This document shows positions 45,047 through 54,464 of a stretch of DNA of 64,000 bases, one piece after another. The translations under genes and the position numbers were made by a program. This stretch comes from Ruegeria sp. Alg231-54 (GTDB lineage: Bacteria > Pseudomonadota > Alphaproteobacteria > Rhodobacterales > Rhodobacteraceae): contig NZ_FREZ01000001.1 in assembly GCF_900143525.1 (NCBI RefSeq), positions 1 through 64,000 of the forward strand, written 5' to 3'. Position 1 is the first letter of the stretch. Each line of letters begins with the position of its first letter. Under the pieces are notes generated by a model. That model ran no database searches. It saw only the letters and a list, made by a program, of their open reading frames with translations, and was not told where the DNA came from.

Positions 45047-46855
45047 ATGGCGAGAATTCCTTTGTTGCAGATGTCCGGCATATCCCTGACTTTCGGGGGC
45101 GATCCGGTGTTTTCGGGGCTGGACCTGGTGGTTCAGCCGGGCGACCGAGTCGCGTTGGTTGGGCGAAACGGGTCGGGAAAGTCGACCCTGATGAAAGTCA
45201 TGGCCGGTCTGGTCGAGCCTGATCAGGGTGACATCGTGGTGCCGCCGGGAAAATCTGTTGGCTACATGGAGCAGGACCCCGGCATGGAAGGGTTTGCGAC
45301 CTTGGGCGATTATGCGTCCAGCGAGTTGGAGCCGGGTGAGCTGTACAAGGTCGAACGCGCGGGCGAGGGGCTGAAATTCGATCCCTCCCGCCCGATTGAA
45401 ACCGCTTCGGGTGGCGAGCGTCGCAGGGCCGCATTGGCCAAGCTGATGGCCGAAGCGCCGGACCTGATGCTGCTGGACGAGCCGACGAACCATCTGGATA
45501 TCGAAGCGATTGCTTGGCTGGAACGCGAACTGGGATCGACCCGCGCAGCCTTCGTTCTGATTTCACATGACCGTGCGTTTTTGCGCGCTTTGACCCGCGC
45601 GACGTTGTGGATCGACCGCGGCATCGTACGGCGGCAGGAACAAGGGTTTGAGGCTTTTGAAACCTGGCGCGACAAGATTTGGGAAGAAGAGGATCAACAG
45701 CGTCACAAGCTGAATCGTCTGATCAAGTCTGAAGCCAAATGGGCTGTCGAAGGTATCAGTGCACGGCGCAAGCGAAATCAAGGCCGGGTGCGGGCTTTGC
45801 AGGCCTTACGCGCTGAAAAGGCCGCGCAGATCAAACGTCAGGGATCAGCGGCAATGTCGCTGGAAGGCGGGCCAAAGTCTGGGCGAAAAGTGATTGAAGC
45901 CAAGGGGTTGTCCAAGTCTTTTGGCGCGCAGCAGATCGTTCGGAACTTTGATCTGTTGGCACAACGTGGGGATCGGGTTGCCTTTGTCGGACCGAATGGT
46001 GTGGGCAAGACAACCCTGCTCAAGATGTTGCTGGGTCAGGAACAGCCCGACGAAGGAACAGTGACGCTGGGCACCAATCTTGAGATCGCGGTTTTCGACC
46101 AGGCTCGCGCGCAGCTGGATCCCGAAATGACCCTGTGGGACAGCCTGACCGGCGATCCCGAGATGCGGGTCTCGGGCAAGGCGGATCAGGTGATGGTTGG
46201 GGGTCAGCCCAAACACGTGGTCGGATATCTCAAGGAATTCCTGTTCGATGATGCGCAGGCAAGAGCGGCCGTTAAGTCATTGTCAGGTGGCGAAAAAGCG
46301 CGTTTGCTGTTGGCGAAACTGATGGCCAAGTCCTCGAACCTTTTAGTGCTGGACGAACCGACCAACGACTTGGACGTGGAAACGCTGGACCTGTTGCAGG
46401 AACTGCTCGACGACTATGACGGCACCGTCCTGCTGGTCAGCCACGATCGGGATTTTCTGGACCGCGTTGCCACCACAACGATTGCCATGGAGGGCAATGG
46501 CCGCGCGACCGTCTATGCGGGCGGATGGTCGGACTACATCGCGCAACGGGGTGACGTTGCCGAAAAGAAAGATGAAAAAGCAAAGACTTCGAAGTCAAAG
46601 CAAAAGCAAGAAGCGCAGCCGAAATCCGGGCTATCTTTCTCGGAAAAGCATCGGCTTGAGAAGTTGCCTGCCGAGATTGCCCGCCTGGAGGCCGAAATAG
46701 GCAAGCTGGAAGAGCTTATGTCTGATCCTGAGTTGTTCACCCGTGAACCGGTCAAGTTCCAGAAGGCGACCGATGCGCTGGTCGAACGGCAAGAGAAACT
46801 GGCCGCCGCCGAAGAAGAGTGGCTGGTGCTTGAGGAAAAGGCCGAGGGCGCCTAG
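45047..46855 (+). CDS. ABC-F family ATPase (Uup-like)
   Basis: 602 residues from MARIPLLQMSG. Two ABC domains: Walker A GRNGSGKST and GPNGVGKTT; signatures SGGERRRAALAK and SGGEKARLLLAK; Walker B LMLLDEPTNHLD and LLVLDEPTNDLD. The C-terminal coiled coil (about 550-602, KLPAEIARLEAEIGKLEELM) is Uup-like. No membrane part, so it works on ribosomes or DNA rather than transport. Its TAG stop shares the CTAG at 46852-46855 with the convergent gene's stop. Confidence 0.93.
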   Translation: MARIPLLQMSGISLTFGGDPVFSGLDLVVQPGDRVALVGRNGSGKSTLMKVMAGLVEPDQGDIVVPPGKSVGYMEQDPGMEGFATLGDYASSELEPGELYKVERAGEGLKFDPSRPIETASGGERRRAALAKLMAEAPDLMLLDEPTNHLDIEAIAWLERELGSTRAAFVLISHDRAFLRALTRATLWIDRGIVRRQEQGFEAFETWRDKIWEEEDQQRHKLNRLIKSEAKWAVEGISARRKRNQGRVRALQALRAEKAAQIKRQGSAAMSLEGGPKSGRKVIEAKGLSKSFGAQQIVRNFDLLAQRGDRVAFVGPNGVGKTTLLKMLLGQEQPDEGTVTLGTNLEIAVFDQARAQLDPEMTLWDSLTGDPEMRVSGKADQVMVGGQPKHVVGYLKEFLFDDAQARAAVKSLSGGEKARLLLAKLMAKSSNLLVLDEPTNDLDVETLDLLQELLDDYDGTVLLVSHDRDFLDRVATTTIAMEGNGRATVYAGGWSDYIAQRGDVAEKKDEKAKTSKSKQKQEAQPKSGLSFSEKHRLEKLPAEIARLEAEIGKLEELMSDPELFTREPVKFQKATDALVERQEKLAAAEEEWLVLEEKAEGA

Positions 46856-47403
46856 GGACGCGTCAACGGTCGGGCAGGGTTGCCGACAACCGTTTTTCCG
46901 GCCGCTACGTCTTTGGTCACAACACTGCCAGCGCCGATGATGGCGTTGTCGCCGATGGTGACGCCGGGCATCACGATGGCACCTCCGCCAACCCAGATGT
47001 TTCGGCCAATGGTCACCGGTATCCCGATTTCCAGACCTTGTGCGCGTTCTGCCGGGTCTTTGGCGTGCTGAGCACAGTAGATCTGGGCATGCGGGCCGAA
47101 CATCGTGTCATCACCGATCCGAACCTGTGCGGTGTCCAGAACGACGCAGCCGGCGTTGAAATAGACCCGGGTGCCGAGGTGGATGTTAAGCCCGTAGGCG
47201 CAATGAAACGGAGCCTCGAGTAAGCAATCCGGCCCGACGCGAGCGAACAACGCCTGCAACTCGGGCGCCATGGCACCGCGGGCATCTGGCGGGCAGGTGT
47301 TATGTGCGTGGACTGCGTGCCGGGCACGGGTGCGCAGCGCCTCAAGTTCCGGGTCCAGGCAGTTATACCACTGCCCGGACTGCATCTTTTCCCGCTCTGT
47401 CAT
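46852..47403 (-). CDS. Sugar O-acetyltransferase (Maa/LacA/NodL family)
   Basis: 183 residues. The N-terminal Maa domain (MTEREKMQSGQWYNCLDPEL) is followed by a left-handed beta-helix of hexapeptide repeats (FGPHAQIYCAQHAKDP; IGRNIWVGGGAIVMPGVTIG). The active-site histidine lies in the AQHAK loop. Substrate could be maltose, galactoside or another sugar; not inferable. It ends over the ABC-F stop and is 9 bp downstream of the SDR gene. Confidence 0.9.
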   Translation of the reverse strand: MTEREKMQSGQWYNCLDPELEALRTRARHAVHAHNTCPPDARGAMAPELQALFARVGPDCLLEAPFHCAYGLNIHLGTRVYFNAGCVVLDTAQVRIGDDTMFGPHAQIYCAQHAKDPAERAQGLEIGIPVTIGRNIWVGGGAIVMPGVTIGDNAIIGAGSVVTKDVAAGKTVVGNPARPLTRP

Positions 47404-47412
47404 GGGACAGGC

Positions 47413-48168
47413 TTAACGCATACGAAGGGCGCCGTCGATGCGGATGACTTCTCCGTTCAAGTAACCCATCTCGACAATGAAACCGGCCAACCGCCCGTAT
47501 TCTTTCGGATCACCCAGACGTGCAGGGTTTGGGACATCTGCCGCCAGTTGTTGTTGAACCTCTTCGGGCAGACCGGCCAGCATCGGTGTCATGAAAATCC
47601 CCGGAGCGATGGTCATCACGCGAACGCCGGTTGAGGCCAGATCGCGCGCCATTGGCAGCGTCATCCCCACGACACCGCCTTTCGAGGCTGCATAGGCCGC
47701 TTGTCCTTTTTGTCCGTCGAAGGCTGCGATTGAAGCAGTGTTGATGATCACCCCGCGCGCGCCGTCCGGTTCGGGATCATTCTTTGCCATCTCGGCAGCG
47801 GCCAGGCGCGAAACGTTGAACGTTCCCACAAGATTGATGTCGATCGTGCGCTGAAATGCGTCCAGGGGGTGGGGACCATCCCTGCCGACCGTCTTTATCC
47901 CATAGGCGATCCCGGCGCAGTTCACAGTGGCCGTGATGCGACCCATCTTGCCCTTCGCGTGCTCGATTGCCGCCGCCACTGAGTTTTCATCTGTCACATC
48001 TGTCTGAGCGAAATGCCCGCCGATGTCTTCGGCAACCTTAGGGCCACGCTCGGCGTCGCGATCCAGGATTGTAACCTGTGCACCGTGTTCGGCGAAATGA
48101 CGGGCGGTGGCCTCGCCCAGACCCGAAGCGCCACCTGTGATTATTGTGGCTGAATTTGAAAGTTGCAT
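47413..48168 (-). CDS. SDR-family 3-hydroxyacyl-CoA dehydrogenase (type II-like)
   Basis: 251 residues from MQLSNSATIITGG; the frame is open to 48207. NAD site TGGASGLGEATARHF, structural NCAGIAYG, catalytic INTASIAAF serine and YAASKGG (Y-x3-K). The insertion DGPHPLDAFQRTIDINLVGT is typical of the HSD17B10-like type II 3-hydroxyacyl-CoA dehydrogenases. It may serve short-chain or branched fatty acid breakdown. Followed by the sugar acetyltransferase. Confidence 0.88.
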   Translation of the reverse strand: MQLSNSATIITGGASGLGEATARHFAEHGAQVTILDRDAERGPKVAEDIGGHFAQTDVTDENSVAAAIEHAKGKMGRITATVNCAGIAYGIKTVGRDGPHPLDAFQRTIDINLVGTFNVSRLAAAEMAKNDPEPDGARGVIINTASIAAFDGQKGQAAYAASKGGVVGMTLPMARDLASTGVRVMTIAPGIFMTPMLAGLPEEVQQQLAADVPNPARLGDPKEYGRLAGFIVEMGYLNGEVIRIDGALRMR

Positions 48169-48406
48169 TCGGCGACCTCTCAAGATTTTGACAATTTTCC
48201 GCCTCATTTAACTTGGCGGCTTGGGTAGATGTTGTATATTCACGTCAAGAGATCGTCACAACTAGTGCCGTGATCATTGTAACGAGTTGTGGCGAGCCTT
48301 CATTAACGCATCTTTAGCGGGAACTTACCTGCGCTTCATTTGCGGCTCCCACAGTGTAACCGAAGACCCTGACGCACCTGGGTATTAAGGCGCAAGGAGC
48401 TAAGTG

Positions 48407-49492
48407 ATGCGAATTAAACTGAAATCCACTGTTTCGGCATTGGTAACCTCTCCATTCATAGGAGCTATGATCGTAACCTCTGCGTATGCTGCGACGGATG
48501 TATGCAACGCGAGAACTGCGCGGATAGCAGCCAACGCCGGCGACTATCAGACGCTGTGTGAATGTACGCACGTGACACCCAGTTTTTTGAAGCGGCTGCA
48601 AACACGGTCAGATTTCGAAGCAACACTAGCTTTCACTGGCGAACAATGCCCGGGTTTGGCCGTATTGTTGACGGATTTAGAGACAGCTTCAGTCCGCGAA
48701 AATTCGGCACGAGGTGGCGAAGATCGGGACAGCGATCAATTAGCACAAGCGGACCCTAGCCCGCGCGGTGAGTCTGGTTCTGGCGATACCAGCAGCGGTT
48801 CTACCGGAGGCAACAACAACGGTGGCGGAAGCAGTAGCCCAGGCGGCGGTGGAGGAAGCAGTAGCCCAGGCGGCGGTGGAGGAAGCAGTAGCCCAGGCGG
48901 CGGTGGCGGAAGCAGTAGCCCAGGCGGCGGTGGCGGAAGCAGTAGCCCAGGCGGCGGTGGCGGAAGCGACAGCCCAGGCGGTGGTGGCGGAAGCGACGGT
49001 CCAGGCGGCAACGATGGCGGCGGCAACGATGGCGGCGGCAATGATGGCGGCGGCAATGATGGCGGCGGCAATGATGGCAGCGGCAACGATGGCGGCGGCA
49101 ATGACGGCGGCGGCAACGATGGCGGCGGCAATGACGGCGGCGGCAACGATGGCGGCGGCAAAGGTGGCGGCAAGGGCGGCGACGGCAAAGGTGGCGGCAA
49201 GGGCGGCGACGGCAAAGGTGGCGGCAAGGGCGGCGACGGCAAAGGTGGCGGCAAGGGCGGCGACGGTAAAGGTGGCGGCAAAGGCGGCGGTAAGGGCGGC
49301 GACGGCAAAGGCGGCGGCAAGGGCGGCGACGGTAAAGGTGGGGGCAAGGGCGGCGACGGTAAAGGTGGCGGCAAAGGCGGTGACGGTAAAGGTGGCGGCA
49401 AGGGCGGCAGTAAAGGGAACAACGGTGGAGGCAACGGGCCGGAAGGCAATAGCCCAGGCCAGGGTAACAATGCCCACGATGACGAAAGGTGA
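48407..49492 (+). CDS. Secreted protein with four cysteines and three kinds of glycine-rich repeat
   Basis: 361 residues from the ATG at 48407 (AAGGAG 7 nt upstream; a GTG one codon earlier is less likely). Signal peptide to AYA (about 28). Residues 29-90 form a small domain with C33, C51, C53 and C81. Then come five SSSPGGGGG plus one SDSPGGGGG units (142-195), ten NDGGG units (203-252 region) and eight KGGGKGGDG units before a short tail ending in NNAHDDER. Neutral, acidic and basic repeats follow in that order. Function not known; a surface, adhesive or polyelectrolyte-binding role would fit. A terminator follows. Confidence 0.8.
   Translation: MRIKLKSTVSALVTSPFIGAMIVTSAYAATDVCNARTARIAANAGDYQTLCECTHVTPSFLKRLQTRSDFEATLAFTGEQCPGLAVLLTDLETASVRENSARGGEDRDSDQLAQADPSPRGESGSGDTSSGSTGGNNNGGGSSSPGGGGGSSSPGGGGGSSSPGGGGGSSSPGGGGGSSSPGGGGGSDSPGGGGGSDGPGGNDGGGNDGGGNDGGGNDGGGNDGSGNDGGGNDGGGNDGGGNDGGGNDGGGKGGGKGGDGKGGGKGGDGKGGGKGGDGKGGGKGGDGKGGGKGGGKGGDGKGGGKGGDGKGGGKGGDGKGGGKGGDGKGGGKGGSKGNNGGGNGPEGNSPGQGNNAHDDER
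48830..49009 (+). repeat. 27-bp tandem repeat coding SSSPGGGGG
   Basis: Six near-identical 27-bp units (AGCAGTAGCCCAGGCGGCGG core) plus a partial one; the last two differ in the second or third codon. Silent differences between units are few (GGA/GGC), which points to recent expansion. Confidence 0.9.
49010..49159 (+). repeat. 15-bp tandem repeat coding NDGGG
   Basis: Ten 15-bp units of the form AAYGAYGGCGGCGGC; one unit has AGC for the middle glycine. Codon wobble is at Asn and Asp only. Confidence 0.9.
49160..49411 (+). repeat. 27-bp tandem repeat coding KGGGKGGDG
   Basis: Eight 27-bp units with one inserted KGGG block after the fourth, then a partial unit. Units differ by synonymous third positions (GAC/GAT-like GGC/GGT changes). 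Confidence 0.88.
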
Positions 49493-49544
49493 CGCAGTTC
49501 TCGCAAGGGCGAGTCTATGCTTAGCCGATACCTAAAACAAAAAT

Positions 49545-49572
49545 ACGGCCACCGCAAAGGGTGGCCGTTTCG
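49545..49572 (+). terminator. Hairpin terminator between the repeat protein and tyrS
   Basis: Stem ACGGCCACC (49545-49553) / GGTGGCCGT (49560-49568), followed by a short T-rich stretch (TTCGTTT). The opposite strand has AAAAATAC-rich sequence on its other side, so it may act in both directions between these convergent genes. Confidence 0.75.
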
Positions 49573-49595
49573 TTTACTTCATGGTGGCTGGCCCG

Positions 49596-50888
49596 CTAGC
49601 CCAGTTGAACCAACGCATGGCGCTTCTTACCTGCGCTGAGTTTTGTCGGTTTTTTTAAGTCCGAAATAGAAACGAACGGAAAATCAGAGCTGACGGCGAC
49701 ATCGTTTATTAGAGCGCCTTTCTCAGAAATTAGACGTTTTGCGTCTTTTCCGGATTTTGCAAGGTTGGCTTCGACAAACAAAGTAGCTGCGGCACAGTAC
49801 ATTTCTTCGCCATCTTTGCCCAACGCGTTTCCCGGCATCAATTTCAATGAGTTAGGTTCAAGTACAAATGTGGGAAGATCGTCCCCAACGCCGCCTTTTT
49901 CGAACACTTCACGGGCCGTGGCCTCGGCGTTGGCCGCAGCCTCAGTTCCGTGCAGCAGGGCGGTGACTTCGTTGGCGAGGCGGATCTTGGCCTCGTTGAT
50001 CTCGGACCCTTGCAGCGCGCCCAGTCGGTCACACTCATCCACCGGCATTTCGGTGTAAAGCTTCAGGAACCGGCCAACATCCGCGTCGGTCGTGTTCCGC
50101 CAGAACTGCCAGAATTCGTAAGGCGAGCGCATCTCGGCGTTCAGCCAGACCGCACCGTCCTGCGACTTGCCCATCTTCTTGCCGTCGCTGGTGGTCAGAA
50201 GCGGCGAAGTCAGGCCGTAGATCTCGTGATCCAGCACGCGGCGGGTCAGGTCGATACCGTTGACAATATTGCCCCACTGATCCGAGCCGCCCATCTGCAG
50301 CACACAGCCGTAACGGCGGTTCAGCTCAAGGAAGTCATAGGCCTGCAGGATCATGTAGTTGAACTCAAGGAAGCTCAACGATTGCTCGCGATCCAACCGT
50401 GATTTCACTGATTCAAACGCCAGCATCCGGTTGACCGAGAAATGCCGCCCGATATCGCGAAGGAAATCGAGGTAGTTCAGGCCATCCAGCCATTCGGCAT
50501 TGTTCAACATCAGCGCTTTGTTTTCGGCATCGCTGTCATAGTCGATATAGGCCGAGAACACCTTTTTGATGCCCGCAATGTTTTCGTCGATCTGTTCGGG
50601 GCCCAGCAGGGGGCGTTCATCCGCACGGAACGACGGGTCGCCCACTTTGGTGGTGCCGCCGCCCATAAGGGTGATTGGCTGGTGGCCAGTTTTCTGGAAC
50701 CAGCGCAGCATCATGATCTGGATCAGGCTGCCCACATGCAACGACTTGGCCGTCGCATCAAAGCCGATATAGGCCGGTTTGCACCCACTGATCAGCGCCT
50801 CGTCAAGGCCCTGATAATCGGTGCAGTCGGCAAGAAAGCCGCGCTCGATCATCGTGGCGATGAAATCCGATTTGGGGTGGTAGGTCAT
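49596..50888 (-). CDS. tyrS: Tyrosyl-tRNA synthetase
   Basis: 430 residues from [13 protein letters not shown]; a much longer open frame (to 51167) overlaps the transporter's end and lacks similarity. HVGSL takes the place of HIGH and KMGKSQDG is the KMSKS loop; [10 protein letters not shown] binds tyrosine. The C-terminal S4-like domain ends [18 protein letters not shown]. It charges tRNA-Tyr. anmK and tyrS lie close together in many roseobacters; here an MFS gene sits between. Confidence 0.95.
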   Translation of the reverse strand: MTYHPKSDFIATMIERGFLADCTDYQGLDEALISGCKPAYIGFDATAKSLHVGSLIQIMMLRWFQKTGHQPITLMGGGTTKVGDPSFRADERPLLGPEQIDENIAGIKKVFSAYIDYDSDAENKALMLNNAEWLDGLNYLDFLRDIGRHFSVNRMLAFESVKSRLDREQSLSFLEFNYMILQAYDFLELNRRYGCVLQMGGSDQWGNIVNGIDLTRRVLDHEIYGLTSPLLTTSDGKKMGKSQDGAVWLNAEMRSPYEFWQFWRNTTDADVGRFLKLYTEMPVDECDRLGALQGSEINEAKIRLANEVTALLHGTEAAANAEATAREVFEKGGVGDDLPTFVLEPNSLKLMPGNALGKDGEEMYCAAATLFVEANLAKSGKDAKRLISEKGALINDVAVSSDFPFVSISDLKKPTKLSAGKKRHALVQLG

Positions 50889-50979
50889 ATCGTGCCCTTT
50901 GGGTTTATGTTGCGGGGCACTGTATAGGCGGCGCTTTGGGTAAGGAAAAGGCACCATTTCCAAGAAAACGCGGGCTGTG

Positions 50980-52248
50980 TCAGCTTTTGACCGGGGGTAG
51001 GCGGAAGGCATAGAACATTGCGATGGTGTTCGACACCACAAGGACAACAATCGGCGTGATCGGATCATGCAGATGTGCGACTGCGCCAAGGATCGCAGCA
51101 AAAACAATTCCAACGAGGCCAGCGCTGACATCCCCCAGTGCAACCAGGTAGGGGCGCTCTTTTTCAACGCTCATCTGAATGAGATACAAGTAGCGCCCAT
51201 AGATCACCCCATTCCCACCCAGAGATAGCAGCAGGATCACCAGCGCGTAGACCCAGACGTTCTGAGCGTAGCCGAGGAACGTAAAGCCAAGCGCCATCAG
51301 GGCCGAGATTGCGGCGATCATGCATCCCAGCCACATCACAGGTTTGACCGAGACACGATCGCTGAGCCATCCCCACAAAAGCGAACCGATCACCATCCCA
51401 AGGCTGGCCCCTATGACAAAATAGCTGAGCGAATGCTTGGTCCCCATATGCAGCGTCGCAGCATGGATTGTGTAGAAGGGCATCGCCAGCTCGACCGATA
51501 CAAAGATCAGTCGGGCCGAAAGAAACTTGCGATACCAGGGATAGGCCATGCCGGTTTTGAATCCGGTCGCCAACTCGGCCAGGGGCTTGGGTTTTTTCTT
51601 CGGCTCCGGCAATGGCGCGCGCTGTTCATCCTCAAGCAGTCGCACTCCTGCAAAAGCAACACCTGCGGCAAACATGGCAATCACGCCGCACCACAGAACG
51701 ACGATGTGGCGCTGCATCGGTTGGTCCCCGGACAGCAGGTCGCGCGTGATCAGAACGACGATGATGGCCAAAACGCCCGAGATGGTGGCTTGCGCAAACA
51801 CCATCCGGTTCCGTTTCGCTTCGGGAACGGAGATGCCGTAGATCTGGCTGGTTCCAAGGCTGGTAATCCCCTGGCACAATCCCAGGACCATCGCAGTGGT
51901 CAGGAACAGCAGTACGATCATCACACTGGGCAGTTTTGTTGAAAACAGGGCCACCGCCGCCAGTACTGCGGCTGTCAACAAGTTCGGTGCGTAGACGGCC
52001 AGCTTGGCGCGGGTCGCCCGATTGATGAAAGGTGCGACAAAGATCTCGGCAACCAGGCGCGATCCGGTGACAAAGGGCAGAAGCATCCCTGCAAAAAACG
52101 TTGGCGCGCCCAGAGCCAGATACAGGAACGGCAGCACCAGATTTGGGTTGATCAACTGCCCTCCGATCGTGGCCAGAGCGCCGGACCAGAAGATCAGAAA
52201 ATAGTTCCGGCCTTCGGATGGTTGTTTCTGCGAGTATGTGTCTGCCAT
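50980..52248 (-). CDS. MFS transporter
   Basis: 422 residues with about 12 hydrophobic helices in two halves, split by a charged loop [18 protein letters not shown]. The first cytoplasmic loop motif is degenerate ([15 protein letters not shown]), the second half has [14 protein letters not shown], close to the MFS signature. No substrate can be named. Its transcript would run toward tyrS. Confidence 0.85.
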   Translation of the reverse strand: MADTYSQKQPSEGRNYFLIFWSGALATIGGQLINPNLVLPFLYLALGAPTFFAGMLLPFVTGSRLVAEIFVAPFINRATRAKLAVYAPNLLTAAVLAAVALFSTKLPSVMIVLLFLTTAMVLGLCQGITSLGTSQIYGISVPEAKRNRMVFAQATISGVLAIIVVLITRDLLSGDQPMQRHIVVLWCGVIAMFAAGVAFAGVRLLEDEQRAPLPEPKKKPKPLAELATGFKTGMAYPWYRKFLSARLIFVSVELAMPFYTIHAATLHMGTKHSLSYFVIGASLGMVIGSLLWGWLSDRVSVKPVMWLGCMIAAISALMALGFTFLGYAQNVWVYALVILLLSLGGNGVIYGRYLYLIQMSVEKERPYLVALGDVSAGLVGIVFAAILGAVAHLHDPITPIVVLVVSNTIAMFYAFRLPPVKS

Positions 52249-52372
52249 ATGGACCTAAAACTGATTTGTGTTCCTTATACCAAATTGTCGGGAAAAAGCG
52301 CGACCTTGGTATGATCTGGCTTGCCTTGGGTTTAGCTGAACGGGCAGGTTAAACAGACTGTACCGATCAACC

Positions 52373-53515
52373 ATGACGGTACCACGGAGTTCGGCAGGAG
52401 AGATACGCGTGGGGCGGGCCATCAAACGAACAGGTGCGATCAGGGTTTTGGGCGCGATGTCCGGCACATCGATGGATGGGGTGGATGCCGCGGTCGTCGA
52501 AACGGACGGGCACCGGATTTTGGGATTTGGTCCAAGTGGGTATCGTGCCTACTCCGATGAGGAGCGTGCGGTTCTGCGCGCCGCTTTAGGGCAGTGGCAC
52601 GGGCCGGAGGTGGATGCCGCGGCAGAGCTTGTTACCCTGGCCCATGCCGAGGCGCTGTCTGAATTCGATGAGGTCGACCTGATCGGTGTGCACGGCCAAA
52701 CTCTCGCTCATGAACCAAGTGGGCGTGGGACGTTGCAGGTGGGCGACGGGAAAGGGCTGGCTCAGGCATTAGGCGTGCCGGTCGTCTGGGATTTCCGCAG
52801 CGATGATGTGGCGATGGGCGGCGAAGGCGCTCCGCTGGCGCCCTTCTTTCACTTCGCTTGCGCCAAGTGGATCGAAGCAACCCAACCGCTTTGCTTTTTG
52901 AACCTCGGCGGTGTCGGGAACCTGACCTATGTGGACCCCAGTTACGATGGCCCCGAAGCCCCGGGCGCGTTGCTGGCGTTTGACACTGGTCCCGCGAATG
53001 CACCGGTCGATGACCTGATGCAGGCTCGTCTGGGCCTGCCGATGGATCGCGACGGAGCCGTCGCGCGCGGTGGCACCGTTGAGACGGGTGCGCTCGAGCT
53101 GTTTTTGTCCGAACCATTTTTCACCCGTATGCCGCCGAAATCGCTGGACCGGAACGACTTTTCCGAGATGATCAAACTGGTGCAAGAGCTCAGCGATGCG
53201 GACGCTGTGGCTACTCTAACGGGTATGTGTGCAGCGGGCGTAGTGCAGGGGATGGAGCATTGCCCCAAACCACCCTCGCGACTGTTGGTCACTGGAGGCG
53301 GTAGACACAACCCGGTATTGATGGAGATGCTGCGCGTTGCATTGGACTGCCCGGTCGAACCGGTCGAGGCCGTGGGTCTGGACGGAGATATGCTTGAAGC
53401 GCAGGCCTTCGCCTATCTGGCGGCACGCGTCGCCCGCAGGCTGCCGACGTCGTGTCCGGGGACGACAGGTGTGAAAGCGCTGGTCGGTGGTGGGGTTGTG
53501 AGTTCGGTTGCGTAA
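52373..53515 (+). CDS. anmK: Anhydro-N-acetylmuramic acid kinase
   Basis: 380 residues. ATP site [16 protein letters not shown] near residue 30, then [26 protein letters not shown] and [16 protein letters not shown]. AnmK phosphorylates 1,6-anhydro-MurNAc while opening the ring, in cell-wall recycling with NagZ (35468). A GTG at about 52409 is an alternative start. Divergent from the MFS gene. Confidence 0.94.
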   Translation: MTVPRSSAGEIRVGRAIKRTGAIRVLGAMSGTSMDGVDAAVVETDGHRILGFGPSGYRAYSDEERAVLRAALGQWHGPEVDAAAELVTLAHAEALSEFDEVDLIGVHGQTLAHEPSGRGTLQVGDGKGLAQALGVPVVWDFRSDDVAMGGEGAPLAPFFHFACAKWIEATQPLCFLNLGGVGNLTYVDPSYDGPEAPGALLAFDTGPANAPVDDLMQARLGLPMDRDGAVARGGTVETGALELFLSEPFFTRMPPKSLDRNDFSEMIKLVQELSDADAVATLTGMCAAGVVQGMEHCPKPPSRLLVTGGGRHNPVLMEMLRVALDCPVEPVEAVGLDGDMLEAQAFAYLAARVARRLPTSCPGTTGVKALVGGGVVSSVA

Positions 53516-53617
53516 TGGGGCGGTTGGTTAATAGGTGATTGCCCGGACTTCGCTTTGAGGACTTTTCCGTCGTTCGTTTACGAGCCTGAAACGTCCGCTT
53601 TTCTACTTTAGTCGTTA

Positions 53618-53635
53618 TGCAGTAAAATTACTGCA
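53618..53635. promoter_or_regulatory. Upstream operator of the ArsR-VOC operon
   Basis: Perfect inverted repeat TGCAGTAA-AA-TTACTGCA directly upstream of the -35 box. It matches the second site 53643-53660 at 16 of 18 positions by eye. Confidence 0.75.
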
Positions 53636-53636
53636 C

Positions 53637-53666
53637 TTGACATGTAGTAATCTTACTGCATATAGA
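53637..53666 (+). promoter_or_regulatory. Promoter of the ArsR-VOC operon
   Basis: A perfect TTGACA (53637-53642) and TATAGA (53661-53666) are separated by exactly the 18-bp second operator. The -10 box ends only 4 bp before the ATG at 53671, so the transcript should start at or next to the start codon. Confidence 0.8.
53643..53660. promoter_or_regulatory. Second operator, filling the spacer between -35 and -10
   Basis: TGTAGTAA-TC-TTACTGCA, an inverted repeat with one mismatch. A protein bound here would block RNA polymerase completely, as expected for an ArsR-type autorepressor. Confidence 0.75.
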
Positions 53667-53670
53667 GCCT

Positions 53671-53979
53671 ATGACAGATGACCAGCTAGACTTAATCTTC
53701 AAAGCTCTTTCAGACAGCACCCGTCGTCGCATCATAGACCATCTGAGCAAAAGGCCAGCTCAATCGTTATTCGAGGTATGCGCGGCTTCGGTTGCAGAGG
53801 ATGGAATCGCTTTGTCCCGACAGACGATCTCTCAGCATCTTGCTGTCTTAGAGAAGGCGGGATTGATCGAGGTCGAATGGAAGGGGCGAACGAAGGCGCA
53901 TTCTTTGAGCGTAAGCAACGACGACATCGCTGCGGCATCGTGGCTTACAAAATACAAACCGAAAGGAACTAAGACATGA
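53671..53979 (+). CDS. ArsR-family helix-turn-helix repressor
   Basis: 102 residues. The winged helix is typical: LIFKALSDSTRRRIIDHLSK, then LSRQTISQHLAVLEKAGLIEVEWKGRTKAHSLS, split as recognition helix QTISQHLAVLE and wing. No metal-site cysteine pair (ELCVCDL type) is present, so the effector is probably organic rather than metal. It overlaps the VOC gene by 4 bp (ATGA) and has two operators over its own promoter, so it should repress itself and the VOC gene. Confidence 0.9.
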   Translation: MTDDQLDLIFKALSDSTRRRIIDHLSKRPAQSLFEVCAASVAEDGIALSRQTISQHLAVLEKAGLIEVEWKGRTKAHSLSVSNDDIAAASWLTKYKPKGTKT

Positions 53980-54368
53980 AAATTTATGTCACCAGTGTCT
54001 TTGTTGACGACCAAGACAAGGCCGAAAAATTCTATACCGAAGTGCTCGGCTTCAAAGTGAAACACAATATTCCACTGGGCACCAATCGTTGGCTGACGGT
54101 TGTTTCAGAAGAAGACCCAGATGGAACAGAGCTTCTGCTTGAACCAAGCGACCATCCCGCCACGAGCCCGTTCAAGGAAGCTATCGTTGCCGATGGAATC
54201 GCGGCACATTCATTTCAGGTGCAAGACCTCAATGCCGAGTGGAAGAAGCTGACCGACCGAGGAGTGGAGTTTACCACCGAACCAATGGATGCCGGCGCAG
54301 TTCACATGGCTGTTTTTGATGACACCTGTGGCAACCTGATCCAGTTGATCCAGATGAAAGACGCCTGA
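53976..54368 (+). CDS. VOC-family protein controlled by the ArsR repressor
   Basis: 130 residues. VFVDDQDKAEKFYTEVLGFKV and the end HMAVFDDTCGNLIQLIQM give the VOC fold with metal positions near H and the final Glu/Gln site. Some members of the family detoxify antibiotics or electrophiles; the close regulation by an ArsR repressor suggests response to a compound it acts on. Substrate unknown. Confidence 0.85.
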   Translation: MKIYVTSVFVDDQDKAEKFYTEVLGFKVKHNIPLGTNRWLTVVSEEDPDGTELLLEPSDHPATSPFKEAIVADGIAAHSFQVQDLNAEWKKLTDRGVEFTTEPMDAGAVHMAVFDDTCGNLIQLIQMKDA

Positions 54369-54464
54369 ACAAACCTATTCCTTGGCCGGACGTACCGAAA
54401 GCTACGGTTCGGCCTACGCGAAGCATCGGTCGCTTCGGGCTCAAGGCAGCCTTTCCGTAAACAA

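Noticed and set aside
48830..49411. Regular repeats considered as a CRISPR array
   Set aside because: Units are tandem without unique spacers and stay in one reading frame of a secreted protein.
48736..49557. Long open frames on the minus strand and in other frames over the glycine-rich repeats (273, 245 and 255 codons)
   Set aside because: They arise from GC-rich 15- and 27-bp repeats whose lengths are multiples of three, which keeps all frames open. The products are pure Pro/Leu/Ser or Ala/Thr/Val strings without ribosome sites.
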